Assembly: GCF_014651935.1 (NCBI RefSeq)
Contig: NZ_BMXV01000004.1
Location: 124,001-188,000, forward strand
Direction: 5' to 3'
Length of the DNA stretch: 64,000 bases
From: Marinobacter zhanjiangensis
GTDB taxonomy: Bacteria > Pseudomonadota > Gammaproteobacteria > Pseudomonadales > Oleiphilaceae
The translations under genes and the position numbers were made by a program. The notes below the pieces were generated by a model. The model saw only the letters and a list, made by a program, of their open reading frames with translations. It did no database searches and had not been told where the DNA came from. Positions within the stretch are counted from its first letter, which is position 1; every line of letters begins with the position of its first letter. Shown piece by piece: positions 55,239 to 63,633 of the stretch.

Positions 55239-56611
55239 CGCCCGACTATCCACGGCGGCTGGGCCAGGATGGCTTCACGGGCGACGTACTTTTCATTTTC
55301 CACCTGTTGCGCCAGCTCCTTCAGTGCTGGCGGCAGGTGCTGGCCCCTTCTGGTGTCGGCCAGTGAAGCCAGTAGTGAAAGCTGCTGGTGACGATCCTGG
55401 AATTCCCCGTACAGCGACTGCTGGCCCTTCAGTTCCTTCAGCAGTGTCTGGTAGTGCGGCTTGTCCAGTTCCGCCAGATATCGCAGGCGCTTGAGTGCCT
55501 TGCGCAGCTCATGGAAATCGTCGTCCGCAGCCTGGTGAGAGAGGCCCCGGAAAAGCTCGAGACACCGGTTGCCACGCTGTTGCACGGTGTCGTGTATGGC
55601 CGCGGGTGTGGTTTTCTTCAGTGCCCGCTGCAACGGTTTGCCGGTAACCGTCGCCTGCCATTTTTTCAGCCCCTTGTGCCATGCCTTGCTGTCCATTTGC
55701 CGGCACAGTGACTGTCGTTCCTCCTCCTGCCACTGGCGGTATGTCTCCAGGGCGCCGGAGGCTTTCAGGGAGCGGCGTAATCGTGGGTTGGCGGCCGACT
55801 GACCTTCAAGATAGAGCAGGAATACGTCCAGATCCCGCAACAGGCTGGTCTGCTCGGCCATGCGCTTGAGCGGCTTCATCCCCTTGCGGAGGGCGTTCTC
55901 GCCGGTAATGGTGACGATGGCGTCGGTAACGGCCCGGGTGCGCCTGAGGTTGACCCTGAACCGATGCAGGAATTCCGGGTCCATGCCCTGTGCCACGCCA
56001 GGCTGCAGGGCACGGATGGTCTCCAGTTGGTGATGCAGCGCCGCGGGTACCTGCTGTTGCAGGTCATCCCCGGCTTCCGGTGCCTTTGGCGCCTTGCGGC
56101 GGAACAGCTGGTAGCTGGCTTCCGCCGGGGGCAGGTGGTGCACCAGCTTTGCCCTTCCCCTGGCAAGCTGGTGCCAGGACGTTACCGGGATTTTCAGGTG
56201 CATGACGGCGCCCGTGACCAGCTCCGGCACCTCGTCGCCGGTCAGAATGCCGGCCAGGTCCGTCAGCGCCGGGTTGTGTCCGATCACCGTGATGGAAGGG
56301 GCATCACTGTTCAGGTGCTTCAACCATCTGAACAGTCGCTTCCAGCGGAAGGTGTACAGTTCCGGGTCGAAGTGAACCCGGGAGGCCAGGTTCCGTTCCG
56401 GTAACTGTTCCATCACCCCCTCAATGGTCTGACGGGCCCGGAAGGCATGGCTGGCATGGACCGGGCCATCCAGCGCGCCCAGCTCGAGCAGGGCCCGGGC
56501 CATGGCGTCCACCTGGCGTTTACCGCGATTATTGAGGGGCCGGTCCATATCCCGCAGGGAGTCGTCGGTCCAGCTGGACTTGGCGTGTCGGATCAGAAAC
56601 AGGTCTTTCAT
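55232..56611 (-). CDS. SixA-type histidine phosphatase fused to a CHAD domain
   Basis: A 459-residue fusion. Residues 1-165 are a SixA-like phosphohistidine phosphatase: RHA with Arg8-His9 (LIRHAKSSW) and the second His112 in VIGHNPALTDLAG. Residues about 183-455 form a CHAD domain with conserved His216 and Arg (EFLHRFRVNLRRTRA) and His367 (FHELRKALKRLRY). CHAD domains bind inorganic polyphosphate. The fusion suggests action on a phosphorylated target near polyphosphate granules; inferred. I use ATG 56611, with AGAGG nine bases upstream, rather than an upstream ATG that lengthens it without similarity. Confidence 0.9.
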   Translation of the reverse strand: MKDLFLIRHAKSSWTDDSLRDMDRPLNNRGKRQVDAMARALLELGALDGPVHASHAFRARQTIEGVMEQLPERNLASRVHFDPELYTFRWKRLFRWLKHLNSDAPSITVIGHNPALTDLAGILTGDEVPELVTGAVMHLKIPVTSWHQLARGRAKLVHHLPPAEASYQLFRRKAPKAPEAGDDLQQQVPAALHHQLETIRALQPGVAQGMDPEFLHRFRVNLRRTRAVTDAIVTITGENALRKGMKPLKRMAEQTSLLRDLDVFLLYLEGQSAANPRLRRSLKASGALETYRQWQEEERQSLCRQMDSKAWHKGLKKWQATVTGKPLQRALKKTTPAAIHDTVQQRGNRCLELFRGLSHQAADDDFHELRKALKRLRYLAELDKPHYQTLLKELKGQQSLYGEFQDRHQQLSLLASLADTRRGQHLPPALKELAQQVENEKYVAREAILAQPPWIVGRQ

Positions 56612-56802
56612 CGCGGACATCCTCTGTGCAATCTGCAGCTTTCCCCTGTGCATCGTTGGTGGCGGGCAGTTATCATGTCGCCGGTGGAGCCGGTTTAATG
56701 CGAATCGCTTGAACATAGCGGCCACCCAATCCACTCCAGGAGCTTGCGGGCCAGCGCGGGTTCGAGCTCCCAACAATAAAACCAAAGCGGGAAGTAATCA
56801 TC

Positions 56803-57876
56803 ATGACATTACGCTCCAAGCTCAAGGCAGCAACGCTGCTGTTGACGCTTTCCTTCGCAAGTACCTCGGCCCTGGCCGACGAAACCTACACTCTGAAACT
56901 GGCTGAAACCTGGGGCCCCAACTATCCCATTCTCGGTGATACCAACCGCAGCCTGAAGGCCATGGTGGAAAAGATGTCGGAGGGCCGGCTGAAGATACGT
57001 ATCGACTCCTCCAACAAGCACAAGGCGCCGTTTGGCATCTTTGATATGGTCAAGGCAGGCCAGTACGACATGGGGCACACTGCCTCCTACTACTACAAGG
57101 GCAAGATTCCCAACAGCATGTTCTTCACTACCGTACCATTCGGCATGACTGCGCCGGAACAGTACGCCTGGTTCTATTATGGTGAAGGCTTCGACCTGGC
57201 ACAGAAAGTCTACGGTGAACACAACATGCTGTCGTTCCCCGGTGGTAACACCGGCGTGCAGATGGGCGGCTGGTTCCGGGAGGAAATCACTTCCCTGGAA
57301 GACCTGCAGGGCCTGAAGATGCGCACGCCCGGGTTTGCCGGTGAGGTCATGTCAGACATCGGCGTTGCGGTTACCAACCTGCCCCCGGGTGAGCTGTATA
57401 CCGCCCTGGAGCGCGGCACCATTGATGCCCTGGAGTGGGTGGGGCCCGCTCTCGATCTGCCCATGGGCTTCCACCAGATCGCCGACTACTACTACGGTGG
57501 CTGGCAGGAGCCGTCCGCGGAACTGCAGTGGCTGATCAACAAGGATACCTGGAACGAGCTGCCGGAAGATCTGCAGGAAGTGCTGCGGGTGGCCATGCGC
57601 ACCGCCGCCTATGACATGTATATCCAGACCATGCATGAAAGCGGCAAGGCCTGGAGCAGCATTCAGGAAGATTATCCGAACGTGAAGTTCCGTACCTTCC
57701 CGGATGAAGTCATGGACGCCCTGCGTGCTTCCACCAAGAAGCTGCTGGCGGAGATGGCCGAGGATGATCCGCTGACCAAGGAAATCATCGATTCCCAGCG
57801 TGAATACCTGGAACAGATCCGCCCGTGGACCAATATTTCTGATCGGGCTTATCTGAATAACTCGGATATTGAATAA
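56803..57876 (+). CDS. TRAP transporter substrate-binding protein (DctP family)
   Basis: A 357-residue periplasmic receptor. Signal peptide (LLLTLSFASTSALA), then DETYTLKLAETWGPNYPILG, and TRAP binding-protein hallmarks GMTAPEQYAWF, LQGLKMRTPGFAGEVMSDIG, and PPGELYTALERGTIDALEWVGPAL. It is not next to TRAP permease genes; the DctQM-like pair lies 4.4 kb away in the opposite orientation. It could serve that pair or a permease elsewhere. Likely ligands are C4- or keto acids; unknown. A strong terminator follows. Confidence 0.92.
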   Translation: MTLRSKLKAATLLLTLSFASTSALADETYTLKLAETWGPNYPILGDTNRSLKAMVEKMSEGRLKIRIDSSNKHKAPFGIFDMVKAGQYDMGHTASYYYKGKIPNSMFFTTVPFGMTAPEQYAWFYYGEGFDLAQKVYGEHNMLSFPGGNTGVQMGGWFREEITSLEDLQGLKMRTPGFAGEVMSDIGVAVTNLPPGELYTALERGTIDALEWVGPALDLPMGFHQIADYYYGGWQEPSAELQWLINKDTWNELPEDLQEVLRVAMRTAAYDMYIQTMHESGKAWSSIQEDYPNVKFRTFPDEVMDALRASTKKLLAEMAEDDPLTKEIIDSQREYLEQIRPWTNISDRAYLNNSDIE

Positions 57877-57919
57877 GTCTGAGTGTTCGCAGGGAACTGG
57901 TTAACTGACCGGTTCCCGT

Positions 57920-57956
57920 AAACAACAAACCCCGCCTTGAGCGGGGTTTGTTGTTT
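57920..57956. terminator. Strong bidirectional terminator
   Basis: 16-bp perfect arms 57920-57935 and 57941-57956 with a 5-nt loop (CTTGA), GC core flanked by AACAAAC and GTTTGTT, giving T-rich tails on both strands. It ends the TRAP binding-protein gene on the plus strand and the PEP-CTERM gene on the minus strand. Confidence 0.92.
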
Positions 57957-57990
57957 CTTAAAGGGCACTTCTGTTCGGAGCATGACCGAA

Positions 57991-58614
57991 TCAGGCAGAC
58001 TTGCTGTGCTGGCGGGCAAACCGGAGACCGATCAGGCCAAGGCCGAGAAGGGCTAGTGAGCCGGGTTCGGGGACTGGCACATCAACAACCCGGATAAAGC
58101 CGGCGGCAAAGGAAAAATCATTACCTTCTTTGCCTTGGGGATTTAGCCAGAAGCTGTTGAAACCGCCGTCGATACCGAGAGTGACGTCTTCAAACAGATA
58201 GCTCGTGTAGCTGTTGCTGGCCTGTTTGACGCCCAGTACCCAGTCTACTGTGGTGCCTTCCCAGGCTTGGGGTACGATCAACTGGTAGAGATATTTGAAC
58301 TCATCATCCGAGCCTGAGACCATCAACTCAATACCGGAGATTTCGCCTGCCTCACTATCCTTGCCTACATAGGTAAAATCATTACCGGGGCTACCCCACA
58401 AGCCGTTAGTATGGGCGGTGATAACGCTAGAGTCGGCGATGTTGCTTGCAAAATAATGACAGGCATCGGCGTAAGCACCATTGGCACTCGCACTGTAAGT
58501 ATCGTTGACACCACCGTTGATGCAAGCCACCGGAGCTGCCTGCACGGCCATGGAGGCAGCCATCAGAATGCTTCCGGATATCAATGCTGTTGCTTTATTC
58601 CTGTGTATTCTCAT
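57991..58614 (-). CDS. PEP-CTERM sorting domain protein
   Basis: A 207-residue secreted protein. Signal peptide (ILMAASMAVQA-APVACINGG), a mature region without recognised domain and rich in Ser, Gly, Asn and aromatics, and the PEP-CTERM tail VPEPGSLALLGLGLIGLRFA followed by basic residues RQHSKS, recognised by exosortase. Such proteins are sorted to the outer surface or extracellular polysaccharide matrix. ATG 58614 has AGGAGAG upstream. No exosortase gene is in the window. Confidence 0.93.
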   Translation of the reverse strand: MRIHRNKATALISGSILMAASMAVQAAPVACINGGVNDTYSASANGAYADACHYFASNIADSSVITAHTNGLWGSPGNDFTYVGKDSEAGEISGIELMVSGSDDEFKYLYQLIVPQAWEGTTVDWVLGVKQASNSYTSYLFEDVTLGIDGGFNSFWLNPQGKEGNDFSFAAGFIRVVDVPVPEPGSLALLGLGLIGLRFARQHSKSA

Positions 58615-58924
58615 TTTTCTCTCCTGACGATGTACATTGACATCGGATGTCGCGTGCTACGCTCCATTTGCGCAGACTATCTGACATCTTTATAAGCATG
58701 GTTCATGCCATCGGTGTATTTTATTGAATTTTAAAGGGTAAAAGATGCTTAGAATGCTTGGAATGTAAAGAATATCGACGTTTTTCGGCCGACTCCGGTG
58801 ATAGGGCGACGCCTCGATTCAAGGCTTGTAGAAAATTCAGGCAATAAGGAAGGAGGCCTGTGAGCTTTTGCCGGTCTATGGTCCCGGGTTATGCTTCACC
58901 AATAATCACAATGGGAGCAAAACC
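58615..58924. other. AT-richer intergenic region between PEP-CTERM and SDR genes
   Basis: 310 bp without a supported gene, lower in G+C than its flanks. It holds the sigma-54-like promoter for the minus-strand PEP-CTERM gene, the direct repeat ATGCTTAGA/ATGCTTGGA (58745-58762) and, near the end, the ribosome site of the SDR gene. Apart from a 7-codon frame at 58745, no open frame was worth calling. Confidence 0.6.
58694..58710 (-). promoter_or_regulatory. Sigma-54 promoter of the PEP-CTERM gene
   Basis: On the minus strand the sequence TGGCATGAACCATGCTT matches the -24/-12 consensus TGGCAC-N5-TTGCA closely, with GG (58709-58708) and GC (58697-58696) exactly 10 nt apart. The start codon lies about 70 nt beyond the expected start site. 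PEP-CTERM genes in other proteobacteria are known to need RpoN with the PrsK/PrsR pair. Confidence 0.65.
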
Positions 58925-59728
58925 ATGTCTGATCGCCTAAATGGAAAAATCGCCATAATTACCGGTGGCACCAGTGGCATCGGCGAAGCCACGGCCCGCC
59001 GTTTCGTGGAAGAAGGCGCCACGGTGATCATCGCGGGTCGCAGTGTGGACAAGGGCGAGAAGCTGGCGGCAGATCTGGGGTCGAACGCCGTTTTCCAGCA
59101 AGCGGACGTCATGAACGAGGCTGACATTGCGGCCCTGGTGGACGGGGCCGTTGAGAAGTTCGGTCGCCTGGACTGCCTGTTCAACAACGCCGGTGCCGGC
59201 GATCGCACCACCCTGGACTCGGTTACCGAAGACGAGTTCGGCCATATCATGCGCCTGCTGACCGGCAGTGTGGTGTTTGGTATCAAACATGCCGCCCGGG
59301 TGATGCGGGAGCAGGGCTCCGGTTGCATCATCAACAATTCCAGCATTGCGGCCCATCGCCTGGGGCAGGGCGGCTATCTCTATTCCGGTGCCAAGGCGGC
59401 GGTCAGCCACCTGACCCGGCTCGCCGGTGTCGAGCTGGGGGCTGATGGCATCCGGGTGAATGCCATTTCACCGGGCGCCGTGGCCACGCCCATCTTCTGG
59501 GGTGGTTCCGAGCGGGCCAACACCCTGAGTGAAGAGGAAAATCAGGCCAAGCTGGAAAAGCTCGAGAAGAACCTGGCGAAGGCGACGCCGCTGCCCCGGG
59601 CGGGGCTGGCGCTGGATATTGCCAACGCGGCCGTATTCCTGGCCAGCGACGAAGGCTCCTTTATCAACAGCCATGACCTGGTGGTGGATGGCGGCCGGAT
59701 ATCCATGTTCAATGAAAAGTCAGGCTGA
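58925..59728 (+). CDS. Short-chain dehydrogenase/reductase (SDR)
   Basis: A 267-residue classical SDR. Cofactor motif TGGTSGIGEATARRF, NNAGAGDRTT, catalytic Ser in NNSSIAAHRLG and Tyr-x-x-x-Lys in YSGAKAAVSHLTR, C-terminal VVDGGRISMF. Arg after the second strand (AGRSVDKGEK) hints at NADP. Substrate not known. It stands alone on the plus strand with GGGAGCAAAACC before ATG 58925. Confidence 0.9.
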   Translation: MSDRLNGKIAIITGGTSGIGEATARRFVEEGATVIIAGRSVDKGEKLAADLGSNAVFQQADVMNEADIAALVDGAVEKFGRLDCLFNNAGAGDRTTLDSVTEDEFGHIMRLLTGSVVFGIKHAARVMREQGSGCIINNSSIAAHRLGQGGYLYSGAKAAVSHLTRLAGVELGADGIRVNAISPGAVATPIFWGGSERANTLSEEENQAKLEKLEKNLAKATPLPRAGLALDIANAAVFLASDEGSFINSHDLVVDGGRISMFNEKSG

Positions 59729-59748
59729 CCAGCAGATGAAAGGGAACG

Positions 59749-59766
59749 GGAAGGCCGGGGCCTTCC
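59749..59766 (+). terminator. Hairpin after SDR gene
   Basis: GGAAGGCC (59749-59756) pairs with GGCCTTCC (59759-59766), 20 bp after the SDR stop. The following bases (GTTATAG) give only a weak U-tract. A second hairpin GCGGCC/GGCCGC (59806-59811 with 59817-59822) touches the convergent gene's stop. Confidence 0.45.
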
Positions 59767-59821
59767 GTTATAGCTGTGTAAAGAATTCGGACAGTTATTT
59801 TGTGGGCGGCCGGGGAGGCCG

Positions 59822-60277
59822 CTATGGAGGCAGAAGCCGGTAGACCCAGGCGCTGGTGCCATCCGCCAGCGTCATTCTTACCCGTTCATAGCGGATTCCC
59901 AGCCGTTCATAGCGGTCGAGCCGTGCCAGTTCTTCCGGGGTGACCTGAAGAAGCTTTCCTTCCACTTCCGCTCCCTTCTCGGGTTCGATATCCAGCGCTT
60001 CCTTCCGGTAGTCTTCGAGTACCGCCGGCTCGGTATCACCGGCGCGCCCCATGACGATATAGCGAATCCAGGGTTGCTGCAGGGTGCCGAAAACAAAGAG
60101 CTCGTGATCCCGGGAAGGGTCTATCGGTGACAGGGTTTCGGGTCGCTCGTAGCCGTACGGGCTTAGCAGGGCGAACCAGAGGTAGAACAGCAGCGCGGTG
60201 AAACTGACCAGCAGCGTGGCAAGAACGGCCAGCAGGACCAGTTTCAGGCGCTGAGCTGTTGTGCGTGGTGTCGCCAT
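59822..60277 (-). CDS. Membrane-anchored gamma-glutamylcyclotransferase family protein
   Basis: A 151-residue GGCT/AIG2-like protein. A single N-terminal hydrophobic anchor (VLLAVLATLLVSFTALLFYL) precedes the GGCT fold (HELFVFGTLQQP; EGKLLQVTPEELARLDRYER). FGTLQQP replaces the usual YGTLR loop. Family members handle gamma-glutamyl amines or peptides, yet the membrane anchor is unusual and activity is unproved. I start at ATG 60277 rather than 60316. Confidence 0.85.
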   Translation of the reverse strand: MATPRTTAQRLKLVLLAVLATLLVSFTALLFYLWFALLSPYGYERPETLSPIDPSRDHELFVFGTLQQPWIRYIVMGRAGDTEPAVLEDYRKEALDIEPEKGAEVEGKLLQVTPEELARLDRYERLGIRYERVRMTLADGTSAWVYRLLPP

Positions 60278-60367
60278 GGTCTGCCCTGCCAGAGTTATCG
60301 GAACCGCCGTGACCATAACACGACGGCGAACCCCGCACCCGGTAGAGGTGGGACCGGCAAGTAGCGG

Positions 60368-61303
60368 TCAGTCCCTGCCTTCGAGGGTTGCCCGCATCTT
60401 CAGTGTCACCAGCACGGTGTTCAGGTGAGGCAAGGGAATGCCATGGCGCTTTGCGATGGCCACCACATTGCCCAGCACGGCATCGCGCTCAATGGGCCGG
60501 CCATTGAGATAGTCCAGGGCCATGCTGTTCTTGTAGGGCGGCATCTTGCGGGTGCCGGCAATGTTCTGCTCGATCACCTTCTCCTCCATGGGGTAGCCCT
60601 CGGCAGCGGCCACGTCCATGACTTCCCGGATCATGGCGCGAATCAGTTCCTCGCCCCCGTCGGTGTCAAGGATGGTCCGGGTGTCGGCACCGTTGGCGAT
60701 GACCGACAGGGGGTTGAACGGGGTGTTCCACAGGCACTTGCGCCAGCGCTCAGCCACCACCTGTTCGGTCAGGTCGATGTTGATGCCGCCGTCGATGAAC
60801 AGCTGTGACAGCTCCCTGCAGTTGTCATCGATGCCTTCCGGGTAACGACCCATCACCAGCTTGCCATAGGCCTTGTGCTCCACCACGCCTGGTTCGGTGC
60901 GGCTGGCGGCGATGAACGCAAGGCAACTGATAATCGGGTTGTCAGGGTAGGCGTCGGCCAGCTCCCGTTCGATGTCCAGGCCGTTCTCGATCAGTACCAG
61001 GCGGGTGTTGCGGCCCATCCAGGGTTTTACCAGGGCAGCGCGGTCCACCCCGGGCAGTACCTTCACGCAGAGGATCAGGTAATCCGGCTCTTCTGTGGGG
61101 GTGTCATCGTCACGGTAGACCTGGTCTGGCCGGTAGGACAGGTCCCCCAGGGGGCTGGAGATCTTTATGCCGTTGGCTTTCACCGCATCATACTCGGAGC
61201 GCAGCACGGTGCTGACGCTGCACCCGGCCTTTTTCAGGATGGCGCCATAGAAGCTGCCAATGGCACCGGCGCCGACGATCAGGATGCTGGGTTTGTTGCT
61301 CAT
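60368..61303 (-). CDS. 2-dehydropantoate 2-reductase family protein (PanE/ApbA-like)
   Basis: A 311-residue NADP-dependent oxidoreductase. It has the N-terminal nucleotide motif VGAGAIGSFYGAILKKAG, the C-terminal domain containing EKVIEQNIAGTRKMPPYKNSM, and NGRPIERDAVLGNVVAIAKRHG typical of ApbA. True PanE makes pantoate, but this family includes reductases of other keto acids, and it lies in a cluster with an SDR and TRAP permease. Starts 21 bp after the SDR stop, so they form one unit. Confidence 0.9.
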   Translation of the reverse strand: MSNKPSILIVGAGAIGSFYGAILKKAGCSVSTVLRSEYDAVKANGIKISSPLGDLSYRPDQVYRDDDTPTEEPDYLILCVKVLPGVDRAALVKPWMGRNTRLVLIENGLDIERELADAYPDNPIISCLAFIAASRTEPGVVEHKAYGKLVMGRYPEGIDDNCRELSQLFIDGGINIDLTEQVVAERWRKCLWNTPFNPLSVIANGADTRTILDTDGGEELIRAMIREVMDVAAAEGYPMEEKVIEQNIAGTRKMPPYKNSMALDYLNGRPIERDAVLGNVVAIAKRHGIPLPHLNTVLVTLKMRATLEGRD

Positions 61304-61324
61304 ATCAGTTGTTTCTCCTTGCGA

Positions 61325-62107
61325 TCAACGACGGACCGGGGCCATGCCCAGGTGGGCGCCGCCATCGATGAGAATGGTTTCCCCGGTGGTCAGGTCACCA
61401 CCGACAATCAGGCCCAGGCAGACGTCGGCAACGGTTTCCGGGGAGGCGGCGTCGTGCAGCGGCGAGGCGGCCCTGGTCTTCTCCAGCAAGGCGTCGTACT
61501 TGTCCTCGCCCAGGCCTTTCTTCAGCCATTCGCCCTGGACAAAACCGGGACAGACCGCATTGACCCGCACCTCGGGACCCATGATGCGGGCGAGGGAGCG
61601 GGTCATGGTCACCAGGGCGCCCTTGGACGCCGCATAGGCGATGGAGCTGCCAATACCGGCGAGACCGGCGATGGAGGCCATGTTGATGATATGCCCGGAG
61701 CCATTGGCTTTCAGGGCTTTCTCGGCGGCGCGAGTCATCTGGTAGGGGCCCACGGTGTTGACCGCGTAAAGGTCCAGGAAGTCCTGCTTGTCGAGGCCGT
61801 CGAGGTTGGCATGATCACAGAATTTGGTGGTGCCGGCGTTGTTCACCAGGATATCGACACGGCCGAACTGGTCCAGGGTCGCGTCCACCAGGGCTCGGCA
61901 GTCGGCATCTTCCGCCACGTTGGCCCGCATCACCAGGGTGTTCACACCGTGCTTCTCGCACTCGGCGGCCACGGCCCGGGCGCCGTCTTCATTGTTGCTA
62001 TAGTTGATGACAACATGACAGCCGTGTTCGGCAAACAGGCGCGCGATGGCAGCGCCAATACCGGAGGAGGAGCCGGTAACAATGGCGACGGAATCTTTTA
62101 GCTTCAT
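61325..62107 (-). CDS. Short-chain dehydrogenase/reductase (SDR)
   Basis: A 260-residue classical SDR: TGSSSGIGAAIARLF, NNAGTTKF, Ser-containing IINMASIAGLAG, and YAASKGALVTMTRSLA; C-terminal TTGETILIDGGAHLG. Asn-Tyr-Ser after strand 2 (VINYSNNEDGARA) resembles FabG-type NADP enzymes. It is followed by the PanE-like gene and preceded, 218 bp upstream, by the TRAP permease pair, so it may act on a compound that the TRAP system brings in. Confidence 0.9.
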   Translation of the reverse strand: MKLKDSVAIVTGSSSGIGAAIARLFAEHGCHVVINYSNNEDGARAVAAECEKHGVNTLVMRANVAEDADCRALVDATLDQFGRVDILVNNAGTTKFCDHANLDGLDKQDFLDLYAVNTVGPYQMTRAAEKALKANGSGHIINMASIAGLAGIGSSIAYAASKGALVTMTRSLARIMGPEVRVNAVCPGFVQGEWLKKGLGEDKYDALLEKTRAASPLHDAASPETVADVCLGLIVGGDLTTGETILIDGGAHLGMAPVRR

Positions 62108-62284
62108 GGAATGGCCCTTCTTGTGATTGTTGGCTTGAACTGAGGATAACGAGCCTCATCCCTGACGGCTGAATTCGGTATCTTCTCCCGTCCTGCGGAA
62201 CACATCAATCATTGTGGCCCGATCGCGGCCGATCCGTTTGCGGGTGCCCGGCCCCGGGGCAGTACAGGAAGGAGCCAGAACGCC

Positions 62285-62309
62285 AAGGACCGGCGAGGTG
62301 CCGGCCCTT
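62285..62309 (-). terminator. Hairpin after TRAP permease gene
   Basis: AAGG-A-CCGGC (62285-62294) pairs with GCCGG-C-CCTT (62300-62309) apart from one A-C mismatch, 17 bp beyond the dctM-like stop on the minus strand. The tail is not U-rich. Plausible end of the TRAP transcript, separating it from the SDR gene. Confidence 0.5.
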
Positions 62310-62325
62310 GTATAGTGGCAACGGG

Positions 62326-63633
62326 TCAATATCCGGGTGAGCCTGTAGCCGAGAGCCCGAACCACTCCGGCATCACCAGCAGGGTAATCACCACCGCAGC
62401 CTGAATCAGGATAAAGGGTATTACCCCCTTGTAGATCTGCGTGGTGGCCACGCCCGGTGGTGCCACCCCCTTGAGGTAGAACAGACTGAAGCCGAAGGGT
62501 GGCGTCAGGAAGCTGGTCTGCAGGTTCATGGCAATCAGGATCGCGAACCACAGCATGTTGATGCCCAGCAGTTCGGCAATCGGCGCCAGGATGGGCACCA
62601 CGATGAAGGATATTTCCACGAAGTCGATGAAGAAGCCCAGAAACAGGATGATCAGCATCGACAGGATCAGGAAGCCCCATTTCTCGCCGGGCAGGGCCAT
62701 CATCCACTCTTCCAGCAGGTAGTCACCGCCGGTGTAACTGAACACCATGGAGAAGGCGGTAGCGCCTACCAGGATGGCAAAGACCATGGCGGTGACCTTG
62801 ACGGTATCCCTGGCCGACTCCCAGATGACCTGCCAGGAGAACTGGCGGTAGAGCAGCGCCAGAATCACCGAGCCAACGCCGCCCAGGGCGGATGACTCGG
62901 TGGGGGTCGCGATACCGGTGAAGATGGATCCCAGTACCACAATGATCAGCGCCAGCGGCGGTATGACCGCAAGCAACGCCCGGCGTATCTCCTGGCCCCG
63001 GGTCTGGCTGTCGTCCGAGGGCATGGCCGGTGCAACCTCCGGCTTGAGGAAGGCCACGATAAGAATATAGCCTACATACAGGCCAATCAGCACAAGCCCC
63101 GGAATCACGGCGGCCCGGAACAGGTCGCCCACCGGTAACCCGATCACGTCACCCAGAATAATCAGGATGATGGAAGGCGGGATGATCTGCCCGAGGGTGC
63201 CCGAGGCGCAGATGGTTCCGGTGGCCAGTTCCGTTTTGTAGCCGTGGTGCAACATGACGGGCAGGGAAATCAGCCCCATGGCGACCACGCTGGCGCCCAC
63301 CACGCCAGTGGAGGCCGCCAGCAGCGCGCCTACCAGGATGGTGGAGATGGCCAGGCCGCCACGGACACCGCCGAACAGTTTGCCCATGGACTCCAGTAAC
63401 TGTTCCGCCAGTTTGGTGCGCTGCAGTACCAACCCCATGAAGATGAACAGCGGAACTGCCATCAGCGTGGTGTTGGTCATGATGCTCCAGATGCGGTACG
63501 GCATGAACGCAAAAAGCTGTGGCCCCTCGGCGATCAGGCCGAAAATCAATGCCACGCCGCCAAAAGTGAAAGCCACGGGGAAGCCCCACAGCAGCATCAG
63601 CAGGCAGACTCCGAACATCCAGATACCGATCAT
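62326..63633 (-). CDS. dctM: TRAP transporter large permease subunit DctM-like
   Basis: A 435-residue membrane protein with about twelve hydrophobic segments. TRAP family features: WGFPVAFTFGGVALIFGL, VPLFIFMGLVLQRTKLAEQL, STGVVGASVVAMGLISLP and the repeat-half GFFIDFVEISFIVVPILAP. It drives solute entry using the sodium gradient together with DctQ and a binding protein. It overlaps the small subunit gene by 4 bp. Confidence 0.94.
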   Translation of the reverse strand: MIGIWMFGVCLLMLLWGFPVAFTFGGVALIFGLIAEGPQLFAFMPYRIWSIMTNTTLMAVPLFIFMGLVLQRTKLAEQLLESMGKLFGGVRGGLAISTILVGALLAASTGVVGASVVAMGLISLPVMLHHGYKTELATGTICASGTLGQIIPPSIILIILGDVIGLPVGDLFRAAVIPGLVLIGLYVGYILIVAFLKPEVAPAMPSDDSQTRGQEIRRALLAVIPPLALIIVVLGSIFTGIATPTESSALGGVGSVILALLYRQFSWQVIWESARDTVKVTAMVFAILVGATAFSMVFSYTGGDYLLEEWMMALPGEKWGFLILSMLIILFLGFFIDFVEISFIVVPILAPIAELLGINMLWFAILIAMNLQTSFLTPPFGFSLFYLKGVAPPGVATTQIYKGVIPFILIQAAVVITLLVMPEWFGLSATGSPGY

